From positions 1 to 7,128 of the forward strand of contig JAUUYJ010000131.1 in assembly GCA_030588275.1 (NCBI GenBank): 7,128 bases of DNA, written 5' to 3'. A program made the position numbers and the translations under genes. Of the stretch, positions 1-6,309 are shown one piece after another; position 1 is the first letter of the stretch, and each line of letters begins with the position of its first letter. The notes beneath the pieces were generated by a model. That model saw only the letters and a program-made list of their open reading frames with translations, was not told where the DNA came from and searched no databases. This stretch comes from Candidatus Zixiibacteriota bacterium. Lineage in GTDB: Bacteria; Zixibacteria; MSB-5A5; GN15; JAAZOE01.

Positions 1-2
1 AA

Positions 3-371
3 ACGAATAACCTGCTGTATATCGCCGGTCATATGCTGACATCAAGGATCATCCTGGGACAGATGCTTGGTATGAAAGATGAGGTCCCGTTTGAGGGGAA
101 GTTTGGTCGTGGTGAACCGTTGCGGGATAAAAGTGAGTATCCGGGGATTGATGAGATCGTAAAACTTTGGACTTCCTTTTCCGAAAAACTAATGGTTCAC
201 ATGGACACGGTTGGGCAGGAGACTTTGAGCGGAAAAGCACCATATGAGTTCCCGATTGGGGACAGCACAGTTACCGGTGGCGTTGCCTTTATGGCTCTGC
301 ATGAAGCGTGTCATATCGGCCAGATTGGAATGATTCGGAGGATGTTCGGTTACAGCAGTATCGCAGGGTAG
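3..371 (+). CDS. DinB-like putative metalloprotein, C-terminal part (5' end off the window)
   Basis: The reading frame is open from the left edge and gives 122 visible residues ending at TAG; the N-terminus lies outside the window. An internal ATG at 33 is a poor start because the conserved segment NNLLYIAGHM lies upstream of it in frame. Seen: a Gly-His-Met-Leu followed by Ser-Arg (visible His10), and near the C-terminus LHEACHIGQIG, where His100 and His104 form an H-x3-H pair. Known for the DinB/YfiT-like four-helix bundle fold: three His residues, one on an early helix and an H-x3-H pair on the last, bind a divalent metal, and the segment after it is typically 'GQ(I/L)'. All three ligands appear present. 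Members include thiol-dependent transferases and many proteins of unknown role, so no reaction is assigned. The protein is probably cytoplasmic. The gene converges on the large secreted-protein gene, with a terminator between them. Confidence 0.8.
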   Translation, partial: TNNLLYIAGHMLTSRIILGQMLGMKDEVPFEGKFGRGEPLRDKSEYPGIDEIVKLWTSFSEKLMVHMDTVGQETLSGKAPYEFPIGDSTVTGGVAFMALHEACHIGQIGMIRRMFGYSSIAG

Positions 372-428
372 GAAACTCGGTGCTTATTGGAAATATCTGA
401 AGTAAATGAGGAGTAAAAAAGAAATATA

Positions 429-466
429 GAAACCGGACGGGGTGTGGCCCAGTCCGGTTTCTTTTT
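429..466 (+). terminator. Rho-independent terminator between convergent genes, probably bidirectional
   Basis: A perfect 10-bp stem pairs GAAACCGGAC (429-438) with GTCCGGTTTC (452-461). The inner bases 440-442 and 448-450 can add three G-C pairs after one mismatch. Five T residues follow (462-466). On the other side of the stem lies an A-rich run (415-424), which reads as a T-rich tail on the minus strand. The hairpin can therefore end the DinB-like transcript rightward and the 867-residue gene leftward, whose stop codon is about 40 bases away. Confidence 0.88.
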
Positions 467-504
467 ACGCCCGAATATCAGGCGCAAGGCAAACTAAAAC
501 AGCA

Positions 505-3108
505 TTACTGGCACGATGGTTCCGCACCACCTTTGAAAACAAAATTGATCAGGAACACCGCATCACCAACATTGACAATGCCATCGCAATTAGTTTCACC
601 CAATTGGAGCGGATCAGGTGCCGGTCCCCCCTTAAAGACATGGTTTATTAAAAACACCGCATCCCCGACGTTAACCGATTCATCATTATTGGCATCGCCG
701 TAGAGGTAATTTTCAATTGTCAGCGAACCATTATTGAATGAAACCACCTGTGGATCGTACGCTCCTTCAGATAAACCGATCAGATTCCCCTGCGGATCGG
801 AAAATTGTGTCCAGGTCACCTGATCATTGATAAGAACATTAACCGTAGAATCCTGCGCCAATTCAGGGATACTGTCGTAAACATGAAGAACCAACCGGAA
901 CAACAGGCCATCGGACTGAGGCGGAATACTATTGGTATAGGGAGGAATATTATTAGCGAAGCCGACAATTCTAAGATCATGAAAGAGACCGCTCAACGAT
1001 TGAGTATGAATAAACTCCCAACCCGAAATCATACTATTTTCGACATTGATAGAAATTGAATCAGTTTCTGAAAATCCAAATTCTGCCAATTCTGGAGTAT
1101 CCAACTGGATCGTCAGAAGGAAACCGACGATCGAATCCTGCGGGTTACTCAGACGTACATCAAGATATATTGCCGTATCACCCGGAAAAGCAATAGCATC
1201 ATCGATAGTGACGATTAGGGCCATCGTTTCAAGTCCAACAACCTGTACTCCACCATTGCTGAAATTGGCCAGGCGAGTTGGAGGGTTGGCTCCTTGCTCA
1301 AAGCAAAATTCGTGCGCTCCCCAATACCCCGGAAAGCCAATATTAGGATTGGTTATTTCAACACCGTTATGGTCATAGACATGCTGGGACAAGGCCAGGC
1401 TATCCCCAAAGTCTCCGTACGCTACAGCATTATCGCCGCAATCAATCCAGAAAAAACTGACCGGAATAAACAGACCCTCAAATTCCGGGTTGGTTGATAC
1501 CTGACAGTCGAGGTTAAACAGTACGGTCCCGTCCGGGATTGGAACATCGAGCGGATTGTGAGCACCATTAGGGATATCAGCGACACCCACTACACGTAAC
1601 AGACCGGAAGGGCAATCTCCATCGCATTCAAACGGTCCGAACCGGTAAGTAAAATATTCCCATTCATTAACACCAGGAATATCAAACGGGGTACCGGGGC
1701 TGACCGATTGAATACTCATGGCGGCATTATCGTAGCCAATCAAAATATCAAATCCTGACATTTTTTCAGATCCAGCCGTTTTGGTAACCGGTATTGAGAT
1801 ATCGGTTCCTTGCACAACATCATCAAGAGCATCTATTTTAAAGCCATATGGAGTAGCGAAATCTCCTCCAAGAATCTCTATATTGAATTCAAAGATGGTT
1901 CCTTCATAATCTCCCGCATCGACATAAATCAACGGAGCAGAACCGGTATAGCTTAGGAATGGACCACCGGTTGTAACAAATAGGGGTACGGGGCCAGGAA
2001 ATGAAGGGCCAACGAAGACTCGAGTCAACCCATCGTCGAATCCATAGCTCATGGAGATGCCTTCAACATTAAGAAGCAGGGTGGGAGTGATTTCTCCGTT
2101 AAATATCAGGTGCATTGCCGCCAAACTATCGGGATAATCAAATGAAACAGTGCCTGCCGAGACATCTTGTGTAAAAGTAGCCACAACATCATTCTGCTTC
2201 AGCGAGGCCGAGGGGTTGGGATCATCACCAATAATTACCCGTAATAAATACACATAGTCGGCCACCGTCAGGACGTATCCATCTCCATTTATATCTGATG
2301 CCGCAATACTACAATTGGGATGCTCCCCAAAAGCTACCAATCCGTGAATGAAATAACTAGCATACATAACCCAGTCGGCGATTTCGTACTGTATTCCATT
2401 GCAGTTCAGGTCCCCCCGAAAACTTGAGGTATCTGCGGGGAGAATTGTGACACCACCTCCAAAATAATTGATTTCTCGGCTTATGGATGAACTGGTCAGG
2501 CAGGTATCCGGCGCACCATAGATACCGGGCAAGCCGAAAGAGAAATCGGTTATCTCGGTGTTATATCCGACCCAATCATAAACATGGTTAGACATCGCTA
2601 ACGTCTCGCCCAACGAATCTGGTGCAATCGCATTATCGGCACATTCCTCCCAATAGAAGCGTATGGGGCTATTGGAGAATTCCAGTTCTTGACCGGCGAT
2701 TACTTCAAACTCAATACTGAATAAAACCATATAATCAGGAAACAGAACCGACACAGGATGATGCTCTCCATCAGCTGTCTCAGCCAAACCAACCATACGG
2801 ATTAAGCCACTTGATTCATTACTGGATGCGAAATACTCCCACTCATACAAGCCGGGAATATCAAACGGTTCCCCCGGTGTGACCCCAACAAAAGCCAGAG
2901 CTGTCGCATCATACTCCACAAGAAATTCAAAACCATGCATGGCATTAAGACCGGGCGAAAAAGAGACCGGTATCGAAACGCTCGATCCGGTGATGCCGTT
3001 TTTCCCCTCAATTTGGACATCGTACATTGAACCAAATGCGCCAGACGCAAACAGCGTTAGCACGATTAGGATTAGAAATAGCCGTACCGGTTTGTGATTT
3101 GTAGCCAT
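505..3108 (-). CDS. Large secreted multidomain protein with cohesin-like domains and dockerin repeats
   Basis: The product has 867 residues. Residues 1-26 form a Sec signal peptide: Lys/Arg near the start, a Leu/Ile-rich core, and small residues before Ser27. Module A (about 28-225) and module B (about 423-625) are copies of one cohesin-like unit. They share PG-x-PFDIPG, NEWEYF/YEWEYF, SGL-R-VG-A, a Trp-x-x-Cys-x-Asp-Asn-Ala segment, HVYD, and a Gly-Ala-x-x-x-Cys tail. Residues 232-296 form a dockerin-like pair (GDLNCNGI, then SDINGDGY). Residues 303-420 are beta-rich and unassigned. Residues 630-798 form a third, divergent cohesin-like domain. Residues 803-860 form a C-terminal dockerin pair with VNVGDAVFLIN twice. 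Cohesin and dockerin modules normally bind each other with calcium in cellulosome-type assemblies, but in many non-cellulolytic bacteria their partners are unknown. No enzyme domain, membrane anchor or sorting tail is visible after the dockerin. The start is fixed by AAAGGAGGA (3120-3112) just before ATG and by the signal peptide. The protein is probably extracellular or surface-associated; its function is unknown. Confidence 0.9.
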   Translation of the reverse strand: MATNHKPVRLFLILIVLTLFASGAFGSMYDVQIEGKNGITGSSVSIPVSFSPGLNAMHGFEFLVEYDATALAFVGVTPGEPFDIPGLYEWEYFASSNESSGLIRMVGLAETADGEHHPVSVLFPDYMVLFSIEFEVIAGQELEFSNSPIRFYWEECADNAIAPDSLGETLAMSNHVYDWVGYNTEITDFSFGLPGIYGAPDTCLTSSSISREINYFGGGVTILPADTSSFRGDLNCNGIQYEIADWVMYASYFIHGLVAFGEHPNCSIAASDINGDGYVLTVADYVYLLRVIIGDDPNPSASLKQNDVVATFTQDVSAGTVSFDYPDSLAAMHLIFNGEITPTLLLNVEGISMSYGFDDGLTRVFVGPSFPGPVPLFVTTGGPFLSYTGSAPLIYVDAGDYEGTIFEFNIEILGGDFATPYGFKIDALDDVVQGTDISIPVTKTAGSEKMSGFDILIGYDNAAMSIQSVSPGTPFDIPGVNEWEYFTYRFGPFECDGDCPSGLLRVVGVADIPNGAHNPLDVPIPDGTVLFNLDCQVSTNPEFEGLFIPVSFFWIDCGDNAVAYGDFGDSLALSQHVYDHNGVEITNPNIGFPGYWGAHEFCFEQGANPPTRLANFSNGGVQVVGLETMALIVTIDDAIAFPGDTAIYLDVRLSNPQDSIVGFLLTIQLDTPELAEFGFSETDSISINVENSMISGWEFIHTQSLSGLFHDLRIVGFANNIPPYTNSIPPQSDGLLFRLVLHVYDSIPELAQDSTVNVLINDQVTWTQFSDPQGNLIGLSEGAYDPQVVSFNNGSLTIENYLYGDANNDESVNVGDAVFLINHVFKGGPAPDPLQLGETNCDGIVNVGDAVFLINFVFKGGAEPSCQ

Positions 3109-3433
3109 AGTTCCTCCTTTAGTTACTCAGGCTGGCGGTTAACTGCTATCCCTTATCCTTGGGCTATATGGTATCTCCGAACGAATTATCTAAGGAATAA
3201 ATATCTGGGTCATTATCGAACTCTGATAAATCACAATATAGATTGTTGAAAGAATTGGAAGGCTTGATATAGGAAAGGTGATCTCGCGTCATTGACAATG
3301 TCCAATTCTCCCGCACCTGCCTAAGGCATTCGTCGCAAAAAGCGATAGCTTCAACAGATTGTTAAGTTGCTAAAACCTTAATTATATAAATTATTTACTT
3401 AACTACGCGGTATCAGTTTGGTCATCTATTAAT

Positions 3434-3462
3434 AGTTTACTAAATTCTGAGGTTTATGTCAA
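3434..3462 (-). promoter_or_regulatory. Candidate sigma-70-type promoter for the 867-residue secreted protein
   Basis: Read on the minus strand, a consensus -35 TTGACA (3462-3457) is followed by a 17-base spacer and TAAACT (3439-3434), which matches TATAAT at four of six positions. Transcription would start near 3427 and give a leader of roughly 320 bases before the start codon at 3108, which is long. A promoter nearer the gene was not evident. This is a by-eye match in AT-rich DNA. Confidence 0.35.
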
Positions 3463-3597
3463 GGGCAAAATCAGACCTATCCATCCCTTATTTTGGCTTT
3501 CCGACCAGGCTTCGTTTCTTAACGACGAATATTTTAGGAAGCCCAACCATTCCACACCAGGCTATTAGTGACGCTTATCCCGGTGCTAATATTAATG

Positions 3598-3626
3598 TTG
3601 ATATCCTGGATCGCCGATAGTATTAT
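3598..3626 (+). promoter_or_regulatory. Sigma-70-type promoter for the OmpA-family lipoprotein
   Basis: TTGATA (3598-3603) matches the -35 consensus at five of six positions. A 17-base spacer leads to TATTAT (3621-3626), also five of six against TATAAT. The predicted transcription start near 3633 gives a leader of about 60 bases to the GTG start at 3694. Position, spacing and both hexamers agree, making this the best promoter match noted in the window. Confidence 0.65.
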
Positions 3627-3680
3627 ATGAATGGCTATAAACAGATAAGCAAAATATTCGAATCTAAGTTTATTTTTTTG

Positions 3681-3686
3681 AAAGGA
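3681..3686 (+). promoter_or_regulatory. Ribosome binding site that fixes the GTG start of the lipoprotein gene
   Basis: AAAGGA lies 7 bases before GTG at 3694. The residues that follow (MKKTIIAILC) form a textbook lipoprotein signal peptide, so the GTG is the likely start; no ATG is available at an equivalent place. Confidence 0.75.
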
Positions 3687-3693
3687 ATATCTG

Positions 3694-4359
3694 GTGAAAA
3701 AAACAATCATAGCGATCCTTTGTCTAACTTTGATCTTCGGATCGGTCGGATGTGGGTTGAGTAAGAAATATCAGGGAGCGTTAATCGGTGCCGGAGCCGG
3801 AGCGGCGGCTGGAGGTGCTATCGGGAATAAATCGGGGAACACCGCTATCGGTGCTATCCTCGGGGCTGTCATCGGTGGAGCGGCTGGAGCCTATATCGGA
3901 AATTACATGGACAAGCAAGCGGCCGAGATTGAAGCCGATATCGCCGGTGCCAAAGTAGAGCGGATCGGTGAGGGGATCAAGATCACCTTTGATTCCGGGA
4001 TTTTGTTTGCCGTCAACTCCTCCACCCTCCAACCGGAAGCCCAGATGAATTTGGAAAAGTTGGCCGGTATCCTTAATAAGTATAACGACACCGAAGTTTT
4101 GGTCGAGGGGCACACCGATGCGACCGGATCGAATGACCATAACCTTGATCTGTCGATGCGTCGGGCCCAATCGGTCGCCAATTATATGACCGGTCAGGAA
4201 GTTCTGTCCAACCGTTTTCGGATTATGGGGTATGGAGAGGATCAGCCGATCGCATCAAATGAGACCGATGCGGGTCGTCAGGATAACCGGCGAGTTGATA
4301 TTGCAATCTTTGCCAACGATAAGCTGAAAAAGTCGGCTGAGAAAAACATCGAAGGATAG
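3694..4359 (+). CDS. OmpA-family peptidoglycan-binding lipoprotein (YiaD-like)
   Basis: The product has 221 residues. Residues 1-19 form a lipoprotein signal peptide with Cys20 as the lipidation site in Ser-Val-Gly-Cys; Ser at -3 is off the usual Leu/Val/Ile. Residues 28-68 are a Gly/Ala-rich glycine-zipper segment (GALIGAGAGAAAGGAIG, then AIGAILGAVIGGAAGAYIG), probably membrane-inserting. It is followed by NYMDKQ, which resembles the YYMDVQ of E. coli YiaD. Residues 95-206 are an OmpA C-terminal domain with VEGHTD (137-142), LSMRRAQSV (153-161) and GRQDNRRVDI (194-203). By alignment with E. coli OmpA, Asp142 and Arg157 match the diaminopimelate-binding pair Asp271 and Arg286, with the same 15-residue spacing. 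The length is close to YiaD (219 residues). The expected role is tethering the outer membrane to peptidoglycan or supporting envelope integrity. It is a monocistronic gene with its own promoter and terminator. Pal is less likely because of the glycine zipper. Confidence 0.92.
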   Translation: MKKTIIAILCLTLIFGSVGCGLSKKYQGALIGAGAGAAAGGAIGNKSGNTAIGAILGAVIGGAAGAYIGNYMDKQAAEIEADIAGAKVERIGEGIKITFDSGILFAVNSSTLQPEAQMNLEKLAGILNKYNDTEVLVEGHTDATGSNDHNLDLSMRRAQSVANYMTGQEVLSNRFRIMGYGEDQPIASNETDAGRQDNRRVDIAIFANDKLKKSAEKNIEG

Positions 4360-4377
4360 CATCGAAGCAAGTAACTA

Positions 4378-4410
4378 ACCGGTCGTCTCTTGGCGACCGG
4401 TCTCTCTTTT
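4378..4410 (+). terminator. Rho-independent terminator of the OmpA-family gene
   Basis: A perfect 8-bp stem pairs ACCGGTCG (4378-4385) with CGACCGGT (4394-4401) across an 8-base loop, and the pyrimidine-rich tail TCTCTTTT ends at 4410. It starts 18 bases after the stop codon. On the minus strand the tail (TAGTTACTT) is less T-rich, so leftward termination of the methyltransferase transcript, whose stop is at 4413, is possible but weaker. Confidence 0.8.
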
Positions 4411-4412
4411 AC

Positions 4413-5192
4413 CTAAACTTTCCGGGAACAAACAAAGCATATTACCGGATCGAGACCATCATCCGGTTTGTTACTATAATCAATGTAAATTTCAGCCGTT
4501 AATCCGACGGCATCAAATAAGCTCTGGTAATCGGAAGTTTCCATCACCGGGCGTTGGAATTGACATTCTTCAATAATTTCCTGATTATTTGCATCCACCG
4601 TTTTATAAAAATAAACGATGCTTTCCGATGTTCGGTCTTCGGACAGATGAAATTCCACTTTCCTCCGTACCATCAAACCAGAAATCGGGTGCCTGGTAGG
4701 ATTTGACCAGGGAACGCTCATCTTACCATCTTTATAACTTGTTAATTCAAACCGACGCACAGTTATTAAAATCTTCCCATATTGACTCAGGCAGGCAACT
4801 ACCGATTTCAGGCAGGATCTCTGACTGGTTCGATTTTGCAACTCCCTGAAAGAGTTATCGGCAAGTATTATCAAATTGTAGGTTGAGCCAGTTTCTAAAT
4901 TGGTCATGTCTCGATTGAATAATTGAATGCGTGATCTGATTTCAGGCGGGAGCAATTCGATTCTTCTTTCAGCCAATTTCAGCATAGTTGTAGCCAGATC
5001 AACCCCATCAATTTGATACCCAGCTTCGGCAATCTTTGTCAGCAACCGCCCAGTCCCACAAGCCAGCTCCAAAATCGGTCCTCCGACCTCAGCCGCAAAT
5101 CGTCTGTACCAGGATAATTCCCTCTCTCCGATTGGGTTCAATCGTTCGTAATCCCAGCCAAACTGCTCGTATCGAAATAGGTTAGTTGACAT
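4413..5192 (-). CDS. Class I SAM-dependent methyltransferase
   Basis: The product has 259 residues. Residues 38-51 carry motif I, GPILELACGTGRLL, with acidic Glu42 and the Gly-rich SAM loop. IDGVDLA (61-67) supplies the acidic residue after strand 2 (Asp65), and NRDMTNL (93-99) gives the usual Asp95 after strand 3. YNLIILADNSFREL (105-118) is the strand-4 region. The C-terminal half (145-259) is beta-rich and probably binds the substrate, ending in a Cys-containing strand (CFVCSRK). The architecture fits the Methyltransf_25/11-type small-molecule methyltransferases; the substrate cannot be read from the sequence. It is the last gene of a three-gene unit, beginning 11 bases after the stop of the acetyltransferase. 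No strong Shine-Dalgarno precedes its ATG, so translation may depend on ribosomes arriving from upstream. It is cytoplasmic. Confidence 0.87.
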   Translation of the reverse strand: MSTNLFRYEQFGWDYERLNPIGERELSWYRRFAAEVGGPILELACGTGRLLTKIAEAGYQIDGVDLATTMLKLAERRIELLPPEIRSRIQLFNRDMTNLETGSTYNLIILADNSFRELQNRTSQRSCLKSVVACLSQYGKILITVRRFELTSYKDGKMSVPWSNPTRHPISGLMVRRKVEFHLSEDRTSESIVYFYKTVDANNQEIIEECQFQRPVMETSDYQSLFDAVGLTAEIYIDYSNKPDDGLDPVICFVCSRKV

Positions 5193-5203
5193 AATAATTG
5201 TGG

Positions 5204-5959
5204 TTACTCTTTCGGATGGTGCATCCAGACGTTTGGCTCGATATACAGACCGGTGTCAGCTTCAATATCAATCTCAATCGGGACCAACGCTCCGGGGATG
5301 ACGTACCGACCCGATTCCGGAAAACGCATCTTTGTCCAATCAGACCATTCGGCTACTGTTCCAGGTATCCGCATCGCATTATGGCATGGCTTGATAATTT
5401 TTGCTCCAAGATTATGATGGACTCGCAACCAGGGATCAAATGGTCCGCCTTTTTCATTGGTCCATTTGATATAGTTATCAATTGGGGTTAGCGGGTAATC
5501 GCATTTTTTACTCGGTCGCACTGGAGCGATAAGGCCGTTTAAGTTTCTTTCCGCACCGATCCGTTTCATCGCCCGGACCATTAAGCTACTCAGCCCTTTC
5601 CCCCGGTTGTCACCAAAGACGACAATCTGAAGAGCGCATTGGATGCGTTGTTGACGGCCTGAAGCGAAATCCGCGATCCCTTTTGATAAGGCCCAATCCC
5701 AGCCATCGTCAGGAAGGTCGTCAAAATCAGACTGCCAATCAAGAGGGATCGAATTGCCTAAAGCAAGCGGCTCATTAGAATCCCCTTCGATAAGGATAAA
5801 TTGATAATCGGGAAGTTTTTTGTAGCAGTCAGCCAACAAATCGGCGACCGGGTCGTGAAGCATAAACTCCGGCCACTCCTTGTCGATCAGGCGCGTCGCA
5901 TCATTCACCAATCCGGGATTGGCAGTTGCGGTAATGATGTGGTAGTTTCTCTCAGACAT
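5204..5959 (-). CDS. GNAT-like N-acetyltransferase with a conserved C-terminal extension
   Basis: The product has 251 residues, longer than a minimal GNAT domain of about 150. Residues 53-76 give the central strands, and CALQIVVFGDNRGKGLSSLM (108-127) is the acetyl-CoA-binding region, with Arg119-x-x-Gly122-x-Ser124 matching the motif-A pattern Q/R-x-x-G-x-G/A. The remainder contains VRPSKKCDYPL (147-157), DPWLRVHHNLGAKI (175-188), GTVAEWSDWTKMRFP (200-214) and an ending EPNVWMHH (241-248). From memory, this ending belongs to a recurring group of proteins annotated only as GNAT or hypothetical; no substrate is known to me. The start codon overlaps the stop of the cupin gene (TAATG), indicating translational coupling. 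Asp-rich residues 80-85 (DDLPDD) form an acidic patch. Acetyl transfer is inferred from motif A only. Confidence 0.78.
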   Translation of the reverse strand: MSERNYHIITATANPGLVNDATRLIDKEWPEFMLHDPVADLLADCYKKLPDYQFILIEGDSNEPLALGNSIPLDWQSDFDDLPDDGWDWALSKGIADFASGRQQRIQCALQIVVFGDNRGKGLSSLMVRAMKRIGAERNLNGLIAPVRPSKKCDYPLTPIDNYIKWTNEKGGPFDPWLRVHHNLGAKIIKPCHNAMRIPGTVAEWSDWTKMRFPESGRYVIPGALVPIEIDIEADTGLYIEPNVWMHHPKE

Positions 5960-6309
5960 TATTTGTTATCGTATCCATCAAAGTTGGCAACCTTAAAATC
6001 TTCCCGGACCGGATGGAAAACATCAATGATGCGACAATCGGACAGCGCCATGCCGGAGTGCGGCATGTTGGGTGGCAATAGAAAAGATTGCCCCGCTGTC
6101 AATCGGTATGTTTTTCCCTCTACCGTTAATACCATCTCCCCCTCAATGACGTTGACAACCTGCTCGTGATGATGTTGATGCTCCGGTAGCATAGCATCTT
6201 TGGCAATAGTCACATGAGCGACCGTGAAAGTCTCAGCGCTAATCACCCGTGCGGAAATACCCGGCGCCAGTGGTAATTTTTTCAGATCGTCAAGATTTAT
6301 GAATCCCAT
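5959..6309 (-). CDS. Small single-domain cupin
   Basis: The product has 116 residues, the usual size of a one-domain cupin. Motif 1 is in residues 42-58: His44-Gln-His46-x-x-Glu49, then VIEGE, matching the HxH-x-x-E metal-binding pattern. Motif 2 is GQSFLLPPNMPH (73-84), with His84 as the fourth ligand. All four expected metal ligands are present, so a metal-binding and possibly enzymatic or ligand-sensing role is plausible; specificity is unknown. It opens a three-gene unit. AAGGAG (6321-6316) lies 6 bases before ATG, a strong ribosome binding site, while the two genes behind it have weak sites and close spacing. Its stop codon TAA shares one base with the ATG of the acetyltransferase. It is probably cytoplasmic; no signal peptide is visible. 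Confidence 0.9.
   Translation of the reverse strand: MGFINLDDLKKLPLAPGISARVISAETFTVAHVTIAKDAMLPEHQHHHEQVVNVIEGEMVLTVEGKTYRLTAGQSFLLPPNMPHSGMALSDCRIIDVFHPVREDFKVANFDGYDNK

Larger units (their letters stand above)
3109..3693. other. 585-base divergent intergenic region, no well-supported gene
   Basis: This stretch separates the two divergently transcribed envelope/secreted genes. It is AT-rich, especially at 3370-3445. It holds the leftward promoter candidate (3434-3462), the rightward promoter (3598-3626) and the two ribosome binding sites at its ends. Two short open frames exist: plus strand 3456-3620 (54 residues, ATG) and minus strand 3164-3361 (65 open codons, with no good start at its upstream end). 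Open runs of this length are expected by chance in six frames of AT-rich DNA, so neither is annotated as a gene. A small imperfect hairpin can form around 3508-3543 (GGCTTC with GAAGCC, enclosing TCGTT with AACGA). No riboswitch, tRNA or mobile-element signature was recognised. Confidence 0.6.

Noticed and set aside
33..371. Complete 112-residue gene starting at ATG 33
   Set aside because: The conserved first metal-ligand His and the residues before it are in frame upstream of this ATG, so the gene is truncated by the window edge.
442..2000. Plus-strand open frames of 67-110 codons inside 442-1497
   Set aside because: They lie antisense to the secreted-protein gene, which has a signal peptide, a strong ribosome binding site and clear domains. 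Their translations are unlike any family and are explained as shadows.
3292..3297. TTGACA on the plus strand at 3292-3297 as a promoter
   Set aside because: No -10-like hexamer lies 16-18 bases downstream, and it is about 400 bases from the next plus-strand gene, which has a better promoter.
3781..4181. Minus-strand open frames of 92 and 129 codons
   Set aside because: Both are antisense to the glycine-zipper and OmpA domains of the lipoprotein. The Gly/Ala-rich code suppresses stops on the other strand.
5198..6169. Plus-strand open frames of 97 and 122 codons
   Set aside because: They overlap the GNAT-like and cupin genes on the opposite strand, which carry intact family motifs. No ribosome binding site or motif supports the plus-strand frames.
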